DNA from: Massilia sp. IC2-278
Lineage (GTDB): Bacteria > Pseudomonadota > Gammaproteobacteria > Burkholderiales > Burkholderiaceae_D
Length of the DNA: 64,000 bases
Assembly (NCBI RefSeq): GCF_020708045.1
Contig: NZ_JAJFES010000003.1
Coordinates: 372,001 to 436,000 of the forward strand
Reading direction: 5' to 3'
The translations under genes and the position numbers were made by a program. Position 1 is the first letter of the stretch. Each line of letters starts with the position of its first letter. Below are positions 34,984 through 43,774 of the stretch, piece by piece. The notes beneath the pieces were generated by a model. That model worked only from the letters and a program-made list of their open reading frames with translations. It was not told where the DNA came from and made no database searches.

Positions 34984-36361
34984 GGCTGCGCTCCCGGCGC
35001 CAGGGGCCGCGTTCGGGCTCTACGCCGAGCGCGGCGCCGGCGCCGTTGACGGCGGCGCCGACCAGGCGCGCGCCGTGGCGCAGCTGTTCGGCGCCATGCG
35101 CGGCCATCACCTGCAGGCGCAGGCGCGCTGCGCCCAGCGGCACGCCGGGGAATTCGACCGCATTCACGTGCACGTTGGCGCGCGCCAGCGTGCGTCCGGC
35201 CAGGCGCGCCACCGGTTCGCTGCCGATCCACACCGGCACGATGGCCGACTGCAGGCCGAGGCAGCGCAGGCCGGTTTCCGCCAGCGCGGCGCGCAGGGCG
35301 ACGGCATTGCGCAGCAGGCCGGCGCGCAAGCCATCGCCTTCGCTGCCCCCGGCGATGCGCAGCGCTTCCAGCACCGTGGCCGCCTGCACCGGCGAGAGCG
35401 CGTTCGAGAACAGGTGCGGCCCGGCGAACAGCTGCAGCTGGCGCTTCACGGCGCGCGAGGCGCAGGCGACGAAGCCGCCGTTCGAGGCAAAGGTCTTGGA
35501 AAAGGCGCCCATCACGATGTCGATCTTGCCCAGCATGCCCTGCTCGCTGATGCTGCCGCCCCCACCCGGCCCCAGCGCGCCCAGGTCGTGCGCCACGTCG
35601 ACCAGCAGCGTGGCGCCGTATTCGCGGCACAAGTGCTGCATCAGCGGCAGGTCGGGCACGTCGCTGTCCATGCTGAACAGGCCTTCGGTGACGACCAGGA
35701 TGCCGTTGTCCGGGTCGCGCGAGCGGATCGCCGCCAGCAGTTCGCGCACGTGGCCGGTGTCGAGGTGGCGGTGCAGCGCGACGTTGCGCGTGGCCGCGCT
35801 GGCGCCCTGGCGCAGCGAGGCATGGGCCAGGGCGTCGACCACCACGTAGTCGCGCGGCCCGACCAGCGCCGTGATCAGGCCGAAGGCGGCGCCCCAGCCG
35901 GTCGGGAACAGGGTCACGTGCTCGCAGCGCAGCAGCGCGCCCAGGGCCTGTTCGAGCGCGAGCGAGGCGCTGCTGTTGCCGAGCAGGACGGCCGAGCCGG
36001 CGCTGTGCGGGCCGGACTCCAGCAGGGCGCGGCGCGCCGCCTTGCGCACCGCCGGATGCGAGGCCAGCGACAGGTAATCCTGGGAGGCGAAGTTGACGCC
36101 GGGCGCCGCCTCGGCAGGGGCGGCGGCGCCTTCCTCGCGCACCCGCGCCGCGGGGCCGGGGGCGCCGTCCACTGCGCGCGCATACTGCCAGAGGCCGTGC
36201 GCGGCGCGCAGCGCGCACCAGGCGTCGAGCGCCTCGGTGCGGCGGATCAGGTCGGGGCCACGCGGCTGCGCGAACTGGGCCACGTTGCCGCGCAGGGCGC
36301 CGCAGGCGGTCAGCCCGGCGATGTCGGCGGCCCGCCCGAAGTCAAGCGTTTCTTCATGCAC
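34976..36361 (-). CDS. Alpha-oxoamine synthase (AONS family, PLP-dependent)
   Basis: The 461-residue protein starts with GTG at 36361, preceded by AGGAG at 6 nt. It is a fold-type I PLP enzyme of the 8-amino-7-oxononanoate synthase group: FASQDYLSLASHPAVR near 90, DVAHDLGALGPGG near 253, and the PLP lysine in GAFSKTFASNGGFVA near 282. These enzymes condense an amino acid with an acyl thioester and release CO2, giving an alpha-aminoketone. A 90-residue N-terminal extension and the fused FAAL/carrier partner argue against a biotin role and for secondary metabolism or signal synthesis. Confidence 0.85.
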   Translation of the reverse strand: MHEETLDFGRAADIAGLTACGALRGNVAQFAQPRGPDLIRRTEALDAWCALRAAHGLWQYARAVDGAPGPAARVREEGAAAPAEAAPGVNFASQDYLSLASHPAVRKAARRALLESGPHSAGSAVLLGNSSASLALEQALGALLRCEHVTLFPTGWGAAFGLITALVGPRDYVVVDALAHASLRQGASAATRNVALHRHLDTGHVRELLAAIRSRDPDNGILVVTEGLFSMDSDVPDLPLMQHLCREYGATLLVDVAHDLGALGPGGGGSISEQGMLGKIDIVMGAFSKTFASNGGFVACASRAVKRQLQLFAGPHLFSNALSPVQAATVLEALRIAGGSEGDGLRAGLLRNAVALRAALAETGLRCLGLQSAIVPVWIGSEPVARLAGRTLARANVHVNAVEFPGVPLGAARLRLQVMAAHGAEQLRHGARLVGAAVNGAGAALGVEPERGPWRRERSRG

Positions 36362-36401
36362 GATGTGCTCCTGGAAGGTGATTGGAAGAGTCGGGGGAAG
36401 A

Positions 36402-38960
36402 TCAGGCCAGGGCCGGCACGGCGGCCGGGCTGCCATGCAGGCCCTGCTGCGCCAGCAGCGCCGCCACCTGCTCGGGCGGCAGCGGGCGCGCGAACAGGTA
36501 GCCCTGGGCTTCGTCGCAGCCCATGGCGTCGAGGTCGGCCAGCTGCTCGTTCGTCTCGACCGCTTCGGCGATCACCTTCAGGTCGAGGCTGTGGGCCATG
36601 CCGACGATGGCGTCGGCGATCGCGTATGGGCGCGCGCGCGGGTCTTGCCCGAGGCGGCGCACGAACAGGCCATCCATCTTGAGGATGTCCACGGGCAGTT
36701 CGGACAGGTAGTTCAGGCTCGAATAGCCGGTGCCGAAGTCGTCGATCGACACCAGCACCCCGGCCGCCCGCAGCGCGCTCATGACGCGCCGGTTGCCATC
36801 GAGGTCGTCGATCAGCACGCCCTCGGTGATTTCCAGTTCCAGGCTACCGCGCGCCAGGCCGCTGGCGGCCACGATCTCGAGCACGCGCGCGGCGATGTCG
36901 GGGTGGCGCAGCTGGCGCGCCGACAAGTTCACCGCCGTCTTCACGCTTGGGAGGCCGGCGTCGCGCCAGGCGCGGTTCTGGGCGCAGGCGGTGCGCAGCA
37001 CCCAGTCGCCGATCGGCACGATCATGCCGGTTTCCTCGGCCAGCGGGATGAAGCGGCCCGGGTCGATGCGGCCGTAGACCGGATGCTGCCAGCGCAGCAG
37101 CGCCTCGACGCCGACGATGCGGCGCGTGGCCAGGTCCCATTGCGGCTGGTATTCGAGGACCAGCTGGCCGCGCGTGAGGGCGTCGCGCAGGCCGTTCTTC
37201 AGGGCCAGGCGTTCGCTCTGCGGCGCGGTGGCGGCGCTCGAATACAGCTGCACGCTGTTCTCGCCCCAGGCGCGGGCGCTGCGCATGGCGATGTCGGCGC
37301 GTTTCAGCAGGGCGTCGAGGTCGCAGTCCTCGGCCGGATACAGCGCCACGCCCACCGACAGCGTGATGAAGCATTCGCGTCCGCTGGCCGCCAGCGGCAG
37401 GCCGAAGCGGTCGAGGATCTTCTCGGCCACCTGGCGCGCATCCATCTCGGAACCCAGGTCTTCGAGCAGCGCCACGAACTCGTCGCCGCTCCAGCGCGCC
37501 ACCGTGTCGCAGTCGCGCAGGCAGCCGCGCAGGATGCCGCCGGCCTGCACCAGCAGGGCGTCGCCGGCCTCGTAGCCGAGGGCGTCGTTGACCTCCTTGA
37601 ACTTGTTGATGTTCAGGAGCAGCAGCGCCACCAGGCGCCGGTTGCGGTCGGCGCGGTCCATGGCGTGGCGCAGGCGGTCGCGCAGCAGTCTCCGGTTCAG
37701 CAGGCCGGTGAGCTGGTCGCAGTGCATGCCGTCGAGCATGCGGCCGATGCTGGCGCCGAGGTCGCGCGCGGGGGAGCCATCGGCGCCGGCGCCCTGGCGC
37801 ACGCCCTCCTCCGCCAGGCCATCCACCCCGTCGAGGTCCTGGCCGTGGCAGACCACCCGGTTGCGCCCGCTCGACTTGGCCAGGTACAGGGCTTCGTCGG
37901 CGCGGCCGATGGCCTGGGTGATGGTCTCGCCCATGCGGTACTCGGCCAGGCCGATCGAGACGGTGAGCGCGATCTCGCTCGGGCCGTCGCTACAGCGCAG
38001 CCGGTCGATCGCGGCGCGCACGCGCTCGGCCAGCACCCGGGCGTCGACGGCCGGGGTCTCGGGCAGCATCAGCAGGAATTCCTCGCCGCCGTAGCGCCCG
38101 AAGCAGTCGCTGCCGCGCACCAGGGCCTGCACGGTCTGGGCAAAGGCGCGCAGCACGGTGTCGCCGGCGCTGTGGCCATAGGTGTCGTTGATGCGCTTGA
38201 AGAAATCGATGTCGAGCAGGCACAGGCAGAAGGCGCGGCCGCTACGGTCGCTCCTCTCCTTTTCGCGCTCGATCAGGTTCATCAGGTAGCGGCGGTTGTG
38301 CACGCCGGTCAGTTCGTCGCGGATGGCCAGCTCGTTGATGGTGCGCACGGCCTGCTCCAGCTTCACGAAGCCCTGGGTCTTGGTCAGCTCGAACAGCAGG
38401 GCAAAGGCCAGCACCACCACGAACAGGCCGAGGTGGCAGACCAGGTAGAGCATGGCCATGTCGCTCACCGCCTGCACCGGCAGCGCGTGGCCGGCGGCGG
38501 CCAGCAGGTAGATCAGGGCGGCGGCGGCACAGCTCATCGCCAGCCAGAACAGCGCGCTCCAGACGCCGCCGAGGAAGGTGGCGACCAGCGGGCCGGTGAT
38601 CAGCCAGCTGGCGGTAGGGGCGCTGATGCCGCCCAGGTTGTAGCTGAGCCAGGTGAAATTGAAGAACAGCGCGCACAGGAACAGTTCGCGCGCGGCGCCG
38701 ATGCTGCCGGTCACGCGCAGCAGCAGCGGCGAGGCCAGCATGACGGCGCAGCACAGCAGGATCTCGGCGACGGCGCCGTCGAAGCCCAGCAGGTAATAGG
38801 CCAGCGCATAGAAGGGGCCGGCGGTGGCGGCCAGCAGCGCCGCGCTGACCACGTTCTCGGCGCGCGTCAGGACCGCCGCTTCCTGCTGCAGGGCGGCGGG
38901 GATGAACCAGTGGGTAGCGGCCAGGTAGCGGCCGCTCCAACGCGCGCTGGTAGGGTTCAT
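36402..38960 (-). CDS. Membrane c-di-GMP protein, GGDEF-GGDEF-EAL
   Basis: The 852-residue protein starts at 38960. About six membrane helices span 36-190. The first GGDEF domain is intact: LDIDFFKRIND near 249, RYGGEEF with GGEEF at 291-295, and inhibitory site RGSD at 282-285. The second has SGDEF at 491-495 and RDCD at 482-485, but LNINKFKEVND replaces the metal Asp, so it is probably inactive. The EAL domain (E619-A-L, NLSARQL, ELEITEG, DDFGTGYSSL, KMDGLF, EAVET) looks catalytically complete. It could make or degrade c-di-GMP. It lies 40 bp before the oxoamine synthase on the same strand. Confidence 0.92.
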   Translation of the reverse strand: MNPTSARWSGRYLAATHWFIPAALQQEAAVLTRAENVVSAALLAATAGPFYALAYYLLGFDGAVAEILLCCAVMLASPLLLRVTGSIGAARELFLCALFFNFTWLSYNLGGISAPTASWLITGPLVATFLGGVWSALFWLAMSCAAAALIYLLAAAGHALPVQAVSDMAMLYLVCHLGLFVVVLAFALLFELTKTQGFVKLEQAVRTINELAIRDELTGVHNRRYLMNLIEREKERSDRSGRAFCLCLLDIDFFKRINDTYGHSAGDTVLRAFAQTVQALVRGSDCFGRYGGEEFLLMLPETPAVDARVLAERVRAAIDRLRCSDGPSEIALTVSIGLAEYRMGETITQAIGRADEALYLAKSSGRNRVVCHGQDLDGVDGLAEEGVRQGAGADGSPARDLGASIGRMLDGMHCDQLTGLLNRRLLRDRLRHAMDRADRNRRLVALLLLNINKFKEVNDALGYEAGDALLVQAGGILRGCLRDCDTVARWSGDEFVALLEDLGSEMDARQVAEKILDRFGLPLAASGRECFITLSVGVALYPAEDCDLDALLKRADIAMRSARAWGENSVQLYSSAATAPQSERLALKNGLRDALTRGQLVLEYQPQWDLATRRIVGVEALLRWQHPVYGRIDPGRFIPLAEETGMIVPIGDWVLRTACAQNRAWRDAGLPSVKTAVNLSARQLRHPDIAARVLEIVAASGLARGSLELEITEGVLIDDLDGNRRVMSALRAAGVLVSIDDFGTGYSSLNYLSELPVDILKMDGLFVRRLGQDPRARPYAIADAIVGMAHSLDLKVIAEAVETNEQLADLDAMGCDEAQGYLFARPLPPEQVAALLAQQGLHGSPAAVPALA

Positions 38961-39138
38961 GGAGGTGGGCGGCGCAGGGCCGACTTGGAGAGTGAGTCCA
39001 ATCGGCAGTTTATGCAGGAAATTTCCTACCGGATTTATTCTGGCGCAAAGCAGCATCCGTCTGCCCTCACCTGCGGTGCATACGCGACAGGCCACCTTCT
39101 GCCCAAGGGAGCGGTGCGCCGCGCCCGTTCTCGCGGTA

Positions 39139-40134
39139 CTAGCCGTCGACCTCGCCCAGCTCCAGCACGCGGGCCAGGCTGGTCTTGTTCTTGACGTTCA
39201 GCTTGCGGTACACGCTGCTGAGCTGGTTGCGCACGGTGCTCGGCGACACCAGCAGGCGCCCGGCGATCTCCTTGTATTGCAGGCCCTGGGCCGCCAGCAC
39301 GGCGCAGCGCCGCTCGGCCGCCGTCAGGCCGTGCGCGCTTTCGCTGCGGCGGGTGACCGACAGGGTCAGCACCGCCCCCTCGAGCCTGGCGCGGACGTGC
39401 AGGCGGCGCCCGGCGTACTCCATGCCCGGATGGCTCCTGAGTTCGCCCAACAGGGCCGCCGGCAGGAAGGGCGGCGACCACTGCGGCCATTCTTCCTGCA
39501 TCAGGGCGATCGCTTCCTCGACCGCGAAATACAGCCTGCCCTGCGGCGAGCTGAGCAGCGTGACCGCGGCATGCAGGTGCAGGCGCGCGGCGTTCAGGCG
39601 CGCATTGATCTGGCGCGCCTGAAGCAGGTGCGGCAAGGCCTGGTTGACGATCTGCTCGGCGCTGCCCAGGAAAGCCTGGCGGCGCTGCGCACGCCAGAAC
39701 GAGATCACCGTCAGCCTGTCCTGCACCAGGCGGTTGGAAACCCAGGTCAGCGAATGCGCTGTCTCGTACTTGCGGCAATACGCCAGCACGTTCGGATCGT
39801 CGGTGGTGCGCGCGATGTCGGTGGCGACGCTCTTGCCGCGCTGGCGGAACGAGGCCGCCAGCGCCGGATCGCTGGTCCGGATCGTGCCGTTGACGAGGAT
39901 CAGCTCTTCGCCCAGCGTGCTTTGCCGGGCGCTGATGCGCTCCGCCGGCATGTTGTGCAGGTGGGCGCCGGTGGGGATCAGGCGCTCGCCGAAAATCCCG
40001 AGGTCGCCGATCAGCGCCGATTCAAACGACAGGTCTTGCCGGAAGCGGCGCAACATCTCGCCGCTGCATGCGGCCGCCGCGCTCCCCTGGGCGATGTCGT
40101 AGATATCGAGAATCAGCTTGCTTGAATTGTCCAT
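39139..40134 (-). CDS. LuxR-type transcriptional regulator
   Basis: The 331-residue protein has a C-terminal LuxR/FixJ helix-turn-helix at about 268-325 (LTAAERRCAVLAAQG, YKEIAGRLLVSPSTVRNQL, VYRKLNVKNKTSLARVL). The N-terminal 260 residues match no sensor domain I can name. There is no receiver aspartate or membrane helix, so it may bind a ligand or protein. It lies upstream of the GGDEF-EAL and oxoamine-synthase genes on the same strand and is a likely local regulator. Confidence 0.82.
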   Translation of the reverse strand: MDNSSKLILDIYDIAQGSAAAACSGEMLRRFRQDLSFESALIGDLGIFGERLIPTGAHLHNMPAERISARQSTLGEELILVNGTIRTSDPALAASFRQRGKSVATDIARTTDDPNVLAYCRKYETAHSLTWVSNRLVQDRLTVISFWRAQRRQAFLGSAEQIVNQALPHLLQARQINARLNAARLHLHAAVTLLSSPQGRLYFAVEEAIALMQEEWPQWSPPFLPAALLGELRSHPGMEYAGRRLHVRARLEGAVLTLSVTRRSESAHGLTAAERRCAVLAAQGLQYKEIAGRLLVSPSTVRNQLSSVYRKLNVKNKTSLARVLELGEVDG

Positions 40135-40442
40135 CGTGGCTGGGTATGAGGTCGGAATCCGCAGAACATTATCTCAAGGTCAACATTAATTGTATTCGGG
40201 ATAATTTTCTACAGCAACTTATGGTTTGTCCATAGGCCAGATGTACTATGGATATTGCATGGATGACATTGAATAATGATCGGGATGAATCACTACTCTT
40301 CCCACCATCCATGACCCCGACCCGGCTTTCGGCACGCGCTCTCGCCCCCCTGCTGCTCACCCTCGCCGTCGTGCACGAGGTCAGCATCAAGGGAGCCCAG
40401 CAGCCTGAGCCGCAGCCGGCGTCCTGATCCGGAGAACTACGG
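40135..40442. other. AT-rich divergent intergenic region
   Basis: The stretch 40160-40300 is much richer in A/T than the rest of the window. It contains TATGG(N5)CCATA (about 40223-40237) and a nearby CTATGGATATTGCATGG. As the region between a LuxR regulator and a divergent gene it is a likely site for promoters and operators. A possible 38-codon gene lies in its right part. Confidence 0.45.
40311..40427 (+). CDS. Possible 38-residue secreted or leader peptide
   Basis: ATG at 40311 to TGA at 40427 encodes a peptide with a signal-like start (Arg residues, then LAPLLLTLAVV) and a Pro/Gln/Ser tail (EPQPAS). No clear Shine-Dalgarno site precedes it. It stops 15 bp before the lipoprotein gene, whose GGAG begins right after it, so it may be a short upstream cistron. 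It could also be a chance frame. Confidence 0.35.
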   Translation: MTPTRLSARALAPLLLTLAVVHEVSIKGAQQPEPQPAS

Positions 40443-42308
40443 ATGCCCAAGCTGCCCTTCCCTGCCCGCCCTGTGGCTGCGGCCTTCCTCGCCCTGGCCC
40501 TGGCCGGCTGTGCGGCGCCCGGCGCACCTGGCCGGGCCGGCACGGCCACTTCGACCGGCGCGCCCGCTGCCGGCTCCCCGGTGCCCGCCGTCTTCACCGT
40601 CGGCGGCAACGTCACGCTGAGGCGCGCCGCCGCGGCACGCCACCCGCGCTACCCGGACCTGCCGGCCATCGAGTCGGCCGCCGAGTGGCAAGCCCTGGAC
40701 AGCCTGGTGCGTACCCTGTTCGTCCGTGCGCGCCAGGGTCTGGTGAAGAACGATGCCGACGCCTTCTGGGCCCAGTACGATGCCGGCCAGCGCCTGGCGG
40801 CCTACGCCGTCGACATCACCCTGGCCTCGAATCATGTCTTGCAGGGCATGCGCGACAGTGGCAGCGGCAAGATCGTGTCCACCCTGCCGGCCGAGAGCAT
40901 GGCCCTGCTGCCGCTCAGCCCGGCGGTCGGCGCCCTGCCCCTGGGCCTGCCGCCCGCCAGCCTCGGCGCGCAGGCGGCGCCGGAACCGGTAACCATCAAC
41001 AAGCTGCTCGGCATCGCACCGCGCCAGCCGGGGCAGCAGCCGATTACCCAAACCGTCAGCGGCCTGCCTTCGCTGCGCGAACTGCCCGAGGACCAGCCGG
41101 TCTCGCTGCCGAACGGCGTGGTCGCCACCCGCAAGGGCGAGCTGCTGGTGCTGGTCAACCCCACGCGCCAGGCGCAGCCGCTGCCGTTGTCGGACATTGG
41201 CTATGTCTTGCCGGCCGGCGCCGACGCCACCGTGCAGGACTGGGCCCGCATCGCGCTGGCCATTTCCCAGAACAAGACCAATTATTTCTGGGACAAGGTC
41301 GCACGCAGCGGCGGCGCCCAGACCACCTTCCGCTGCGACATGGCCCGTCCCGGCGCCCTGCAATGCACGGACGGCGACCTGAAATGGTTCCGGCCCGACG
41401 GCGGCTGGGCCATGACCCAGGCCGACGCCGACGCCACGGCGCACGCCCATGCCCAGCCCGGCAGCGCCTGGCGCCGCGCCATGGACCAGGTGGTGCGCGG
41501 CGGCGCCGGCTACGAACCCTTCCACCAGCGCTGCACCAGCAACCTGGGCGCGGGCCAGGCGTACGCCGACCTCGACGAACTGTCGGGCGCCGGGGCCGAC
41601 TTCGTCACGTTCAGCTGCTGGCGCGCAGACCGCGGCACGGGCGCGGCGCCGCAGTTCTACCTGCTCCATTCCCAGCAATACCGCCTGGCAGAAAACGGCA
41701 CCCGCCTGCAAACCGAGGCCAGCCTGCTGGACGATGCGCGCGTGCGCGAGCGCCTGTACCGCTGGCAGCGCGAAAAGGAGTTGATGCAATCGATCAGCGG
41801 CCTGGTCCCGGTGGCCGGCCAGCTCGACGCCCTGGCGCGCTGCGCACAGAACCCGGACTTCGCGCCGACCGCCTTCATCGCCGACTACCTGCAGAAGCGC
41901 AAGAAAAGCCGCACTGCGCTCGATTTGCAGGCGGCCAGCCTGGTCGGCTACCAAACGCCGACCAACGGCGTCGGCGGCACCATCGCCGATTGCGGCGGCG
42001 TGCTGGTGCCGCTGCTCTCCGGCGTCATGAAGGGTCGCAATGCCGCAGGGAACGCCAAGTCCATGCTCGAGAACTGGCCCAGGGTGCGCGCCGCCATCGA
42101 GGGCGCCAGGCGCCAGGCCGGCGCCGCCCTCGCCTCGGACGCCATGGCGCTGCAGGCCATCCAATGGGTCGGCAAGGACGGGCTGTTGGTTAGTTTCAAA
42201 ACCGGAAAAATGCTGGGCTACCTGGATTGGTATGCCGGGGAGGCGCGTGCCGGACGGACGCTCCAGGCCGGCCCTTACCAAACCGTGCTGAGGGAACTCG
42301 AGCGCTGA
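40443..42308 (+). CDS. Unrecognised large lipoprotein
   Basis: The 621-residue protein starts 7-8 nt after GGAG. The N terminus is a lipoprotein signal, with hydrophobic AAAFLALALAGC and the acylated Cys at about residue 23, followed by a Gly/Ala/Pro/Thr-rich linker. The rest is soluble and contains scattered Cys residues (FRCDMARPGALQCTDG near 300, HQRCTSNLG near 363, SCWRADRG near 393). I recognise no domain. It is followed by a terminator and likely faces the periplasm or outer membrane. Confidence 0.7.
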   Translation: MPKLPFPARPVAAAFLALALAGCAAPGAPGRAGTATSTGAPAAGSPVPAVFTVGGNVTLRRAAAARHPRYPDLPAIESAAEWQALDSLVRTLFVRARQGLVKNDADAFWAQYDAGQRLAAYAVDITLASNHVLQGMRDSGSGKIVSTLPAESMALLPLSPAVGALPLGLPPASLGAQAAPEPVTINKLLGIAPRQPGQQPITQTVSGLPSLRELPEDQPVSLPNGVVATRKGELLVLVNPTRQAQPLPLSDIGYVLPAGADATVQDWARIALAISQNKTNYFWDKVARSGGAQTTFRCDMARPGALQCTDGDLKWFRPDGGWAMTQADADATAHAHAQPGSAWRRAMDQVVRGGAGYEPFHQRCTSNLGAGQAYADLDELSGAGADFVTFSCWRADRGTGAAPQFYLLHSQQYRLAENGTRLQTEASLLDDARVRERLYRWQREKELMQSISGLVPVAGQLDALARCAQNPDFAPTAFIADYLQKRKKSRTALDLQAASLVGYQTPTNGVGGTIADCGGVLVPLLSGVMKGRNAAGNAKSMLENWPRVRAAIEGARRQAGAALASDAMALQAIQWVGKDGLLVSFKTGKMLGYLDWYAGEARAGRTLQAGPYQTVLRELER

Positions 42309-42313
42309 ACAGT

Positions 42314-42336
42314 GCCCCCGGTCGCGGGGGCTTTTT
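42314..42336 (+). terminator. Intrinsic terminator after the lipoprotein gene
   Basis: GCCCCCG (42314-42320) and CGGGGGC (42325-42331) enclose a GTCG tetraloop and are followed by TTTTT. Confidence 0.85.
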
Positions 42337-42361
42337 GCCTATCTACTTTTGGCCTTCATTC

Positions 42362-43693
42362 ATGATCAAATTCCTTATCCAGTTGGGCATCGTCGCCGGC
42401 TTCGGTTATTACGTAGGAGACTACCTGCGTTTATACGCAGAGCATCATTACGGCTCGCCAGGCGAGATCACGGCGGTCTCCGTCATTCCCTTCCTGGCCT
42501 ACCACATCGTTGCGCGGATCGCCGGACCGGTTGCCGGACGGCTGGCCGGCCTGTTCATCGCGGCCGGCTTCTATCAATTGGCGATGAGGGGCGTCGACAG
42601 CCGTTCCCTGCTCGACTTCAGCCCGGCCGAACTACTGGTCATCGGCGCCGCCATCCTGCTGGCGATTTTCCTGCCAGGCGGCTCGGCGTACAGGAAATTG
42701 CGTACCGGCGCCAGCAAGGCAGCCATCGCGCGCGGCGAGGAATGGGCCTGGGAAGGCAGGCGCTTTGCCGTCCACATCGATTTCAAGGCCGCGACCGCAA
42801 GGCTGATCGCGCGCGGATCGATGTGTGCCTGGCTGCCGGGCGAGGGCGGCAAGCTGGTTGGGCACCCGGGCAAGCACTTCGACCAGACCATCCCCCTGCA
42901 TCAGTTCAACCTGGCAGAGATCGATCGGCAGACCAAAACCGAATTCATCCCGAACCGCGCCAGCGGATGGTCGAATGGCGAACTGATCAGCGTGACCCTG
43001 CCGGGCGGCACCCACGTGAAGACGCCAAACGGCTTCTCCAACATCACCTTCCAGCACCGCGGCGCGCATGAGGCGTCCTCTAACTATGCCGGCCTGACAG
43101 TGGTCACCGGTGGGCCGGAAGGATTCAGGGTGGTGCTGTTCAGGGTCCCGAACCGCGAAACGGCGCGCTTCCAGTCGGCATGGCAGGGCGTGGCCAAGCG
43201 CGTCGATGCGGTCTACACGGCCTTCGATACCGGCGTCCGGGAACGCGGGCAGGAATTGCTCGAAGAAGCACGCAGGCGCCGCCAGGCCGAGGCGGCCGAG
43301 CAGGAGGCGGCCGACAAGCAGCGCGCTGCCGACCAGCGCAGCCGGGCCCAGGAACGCACGAAGCAGCTATTGCAGGAAGCCGGCATGCAGGGCGATTTCA
43401 GCACAGGCACGCATACCGAAGGACGGATCGACTGGTACATCGCTGCCGACCGCAACGGGCGCGGCCTGGTTGCAACAGGCAGCGAAGTCTGGCAAGGCAG
43501 TTTCGCGGGCGCGAAAGCGCGCATCCTGTCCGGCCAGGAGCGCGGACTCGACCTCGAACTCCAGGACGGCGCCTACGAACGCGAACACCTCAAGAAACGG
43601 CGCATGCGCATCATGCAGAATGCCGGTAACGCGGCGATCCAGGAATGGCATGACCGCGTCGGCATTCTTGCAGCGCAGACGACCGGGTCCTGA
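42362..43693 (+). CDS. Unrecognised membrane protein with coiled-coil tail
   Basis: The 443-residue protein starts at the ATG at 42362. Hydrophobic segments lie near 4-18, 40-78 and 93-108, giving three or four membrane helices. The middle (about 125-300) is a soluble domain, and residues near 305-345 form a highly charged coiled coil (ELLEEARRRRQAEAAEQEAA). A last domain of about 90 residues follows (GRIDWYIAADRNGRGLVATG). No known family was recognised. It may be a membrane-bound structural or regulatory protein. Confidence 0.6.
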   Translation: MIKFLIQLGIVAGFGYYVGDYLRLYAEHHYGSPGEITAVSVIPFLAYHIVARIAGPVAGRLAGLFIAAGFYQLAMRGVDSRSLLDFSPAELLVIGAAILLAIFLPGGSAYRKLRTGASKAAIARGEEWAWEGRRFAVHIDFKAATARLIARGSMCAWLPGEGGKLVGHPGKHFDQTIPLHQFNLAEIDRQTKTEFIPNRASGWSNGELISVTLPGGTHVKTPNGFSNITFQHRGAHEASSNYAGLTVVTGGPEGFRVVLFRVPNRETARFQSAWQGVAKRVDAVYTAFDTGVRERGQELLEEARRRRQAEAAEQEAADKQRAADQRSRAQERTKQLLQEAGMQGDFSTGTHTEGRIDWYIAADRNGRGLVATGSEVWQGSFAGAKARILSGQERGLDLELQDGAYEREHLKKRRMRIMQNAGNAAIQEWHDRVGILAAQTTGS

Positions 43694-43726
43694 AGCACGG
43701 CCCGTCAAAACCACCGTTTGAATATG

Positions 43727-43752
43727 AAACGGCGCCATAAATGGCGCCGTTT
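43727..43752. terminator. Bidirectional terminator between convergent genes
   Basis: AAACGGCGCCAT (43727-43738) and ATGGCGCCGTTT (43741-43752) are perfectly complementary, with A-rich and T-rich flanks. It serves both the plus-strand membrane protein and the minus-strand apbC. Confidence 0.85.
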
Positions 43753-43774
43753 ATTATTGCTGAGCTTTAATGAA

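Noticed and set aside
34976..36361. BioF (biotin synthesis)
   Set aside because: The N-terminal extension and overlap with a FAAL-ACAD-ACP fusion, with no bio genes nearby, fit a specialised oxoamine synthase better.
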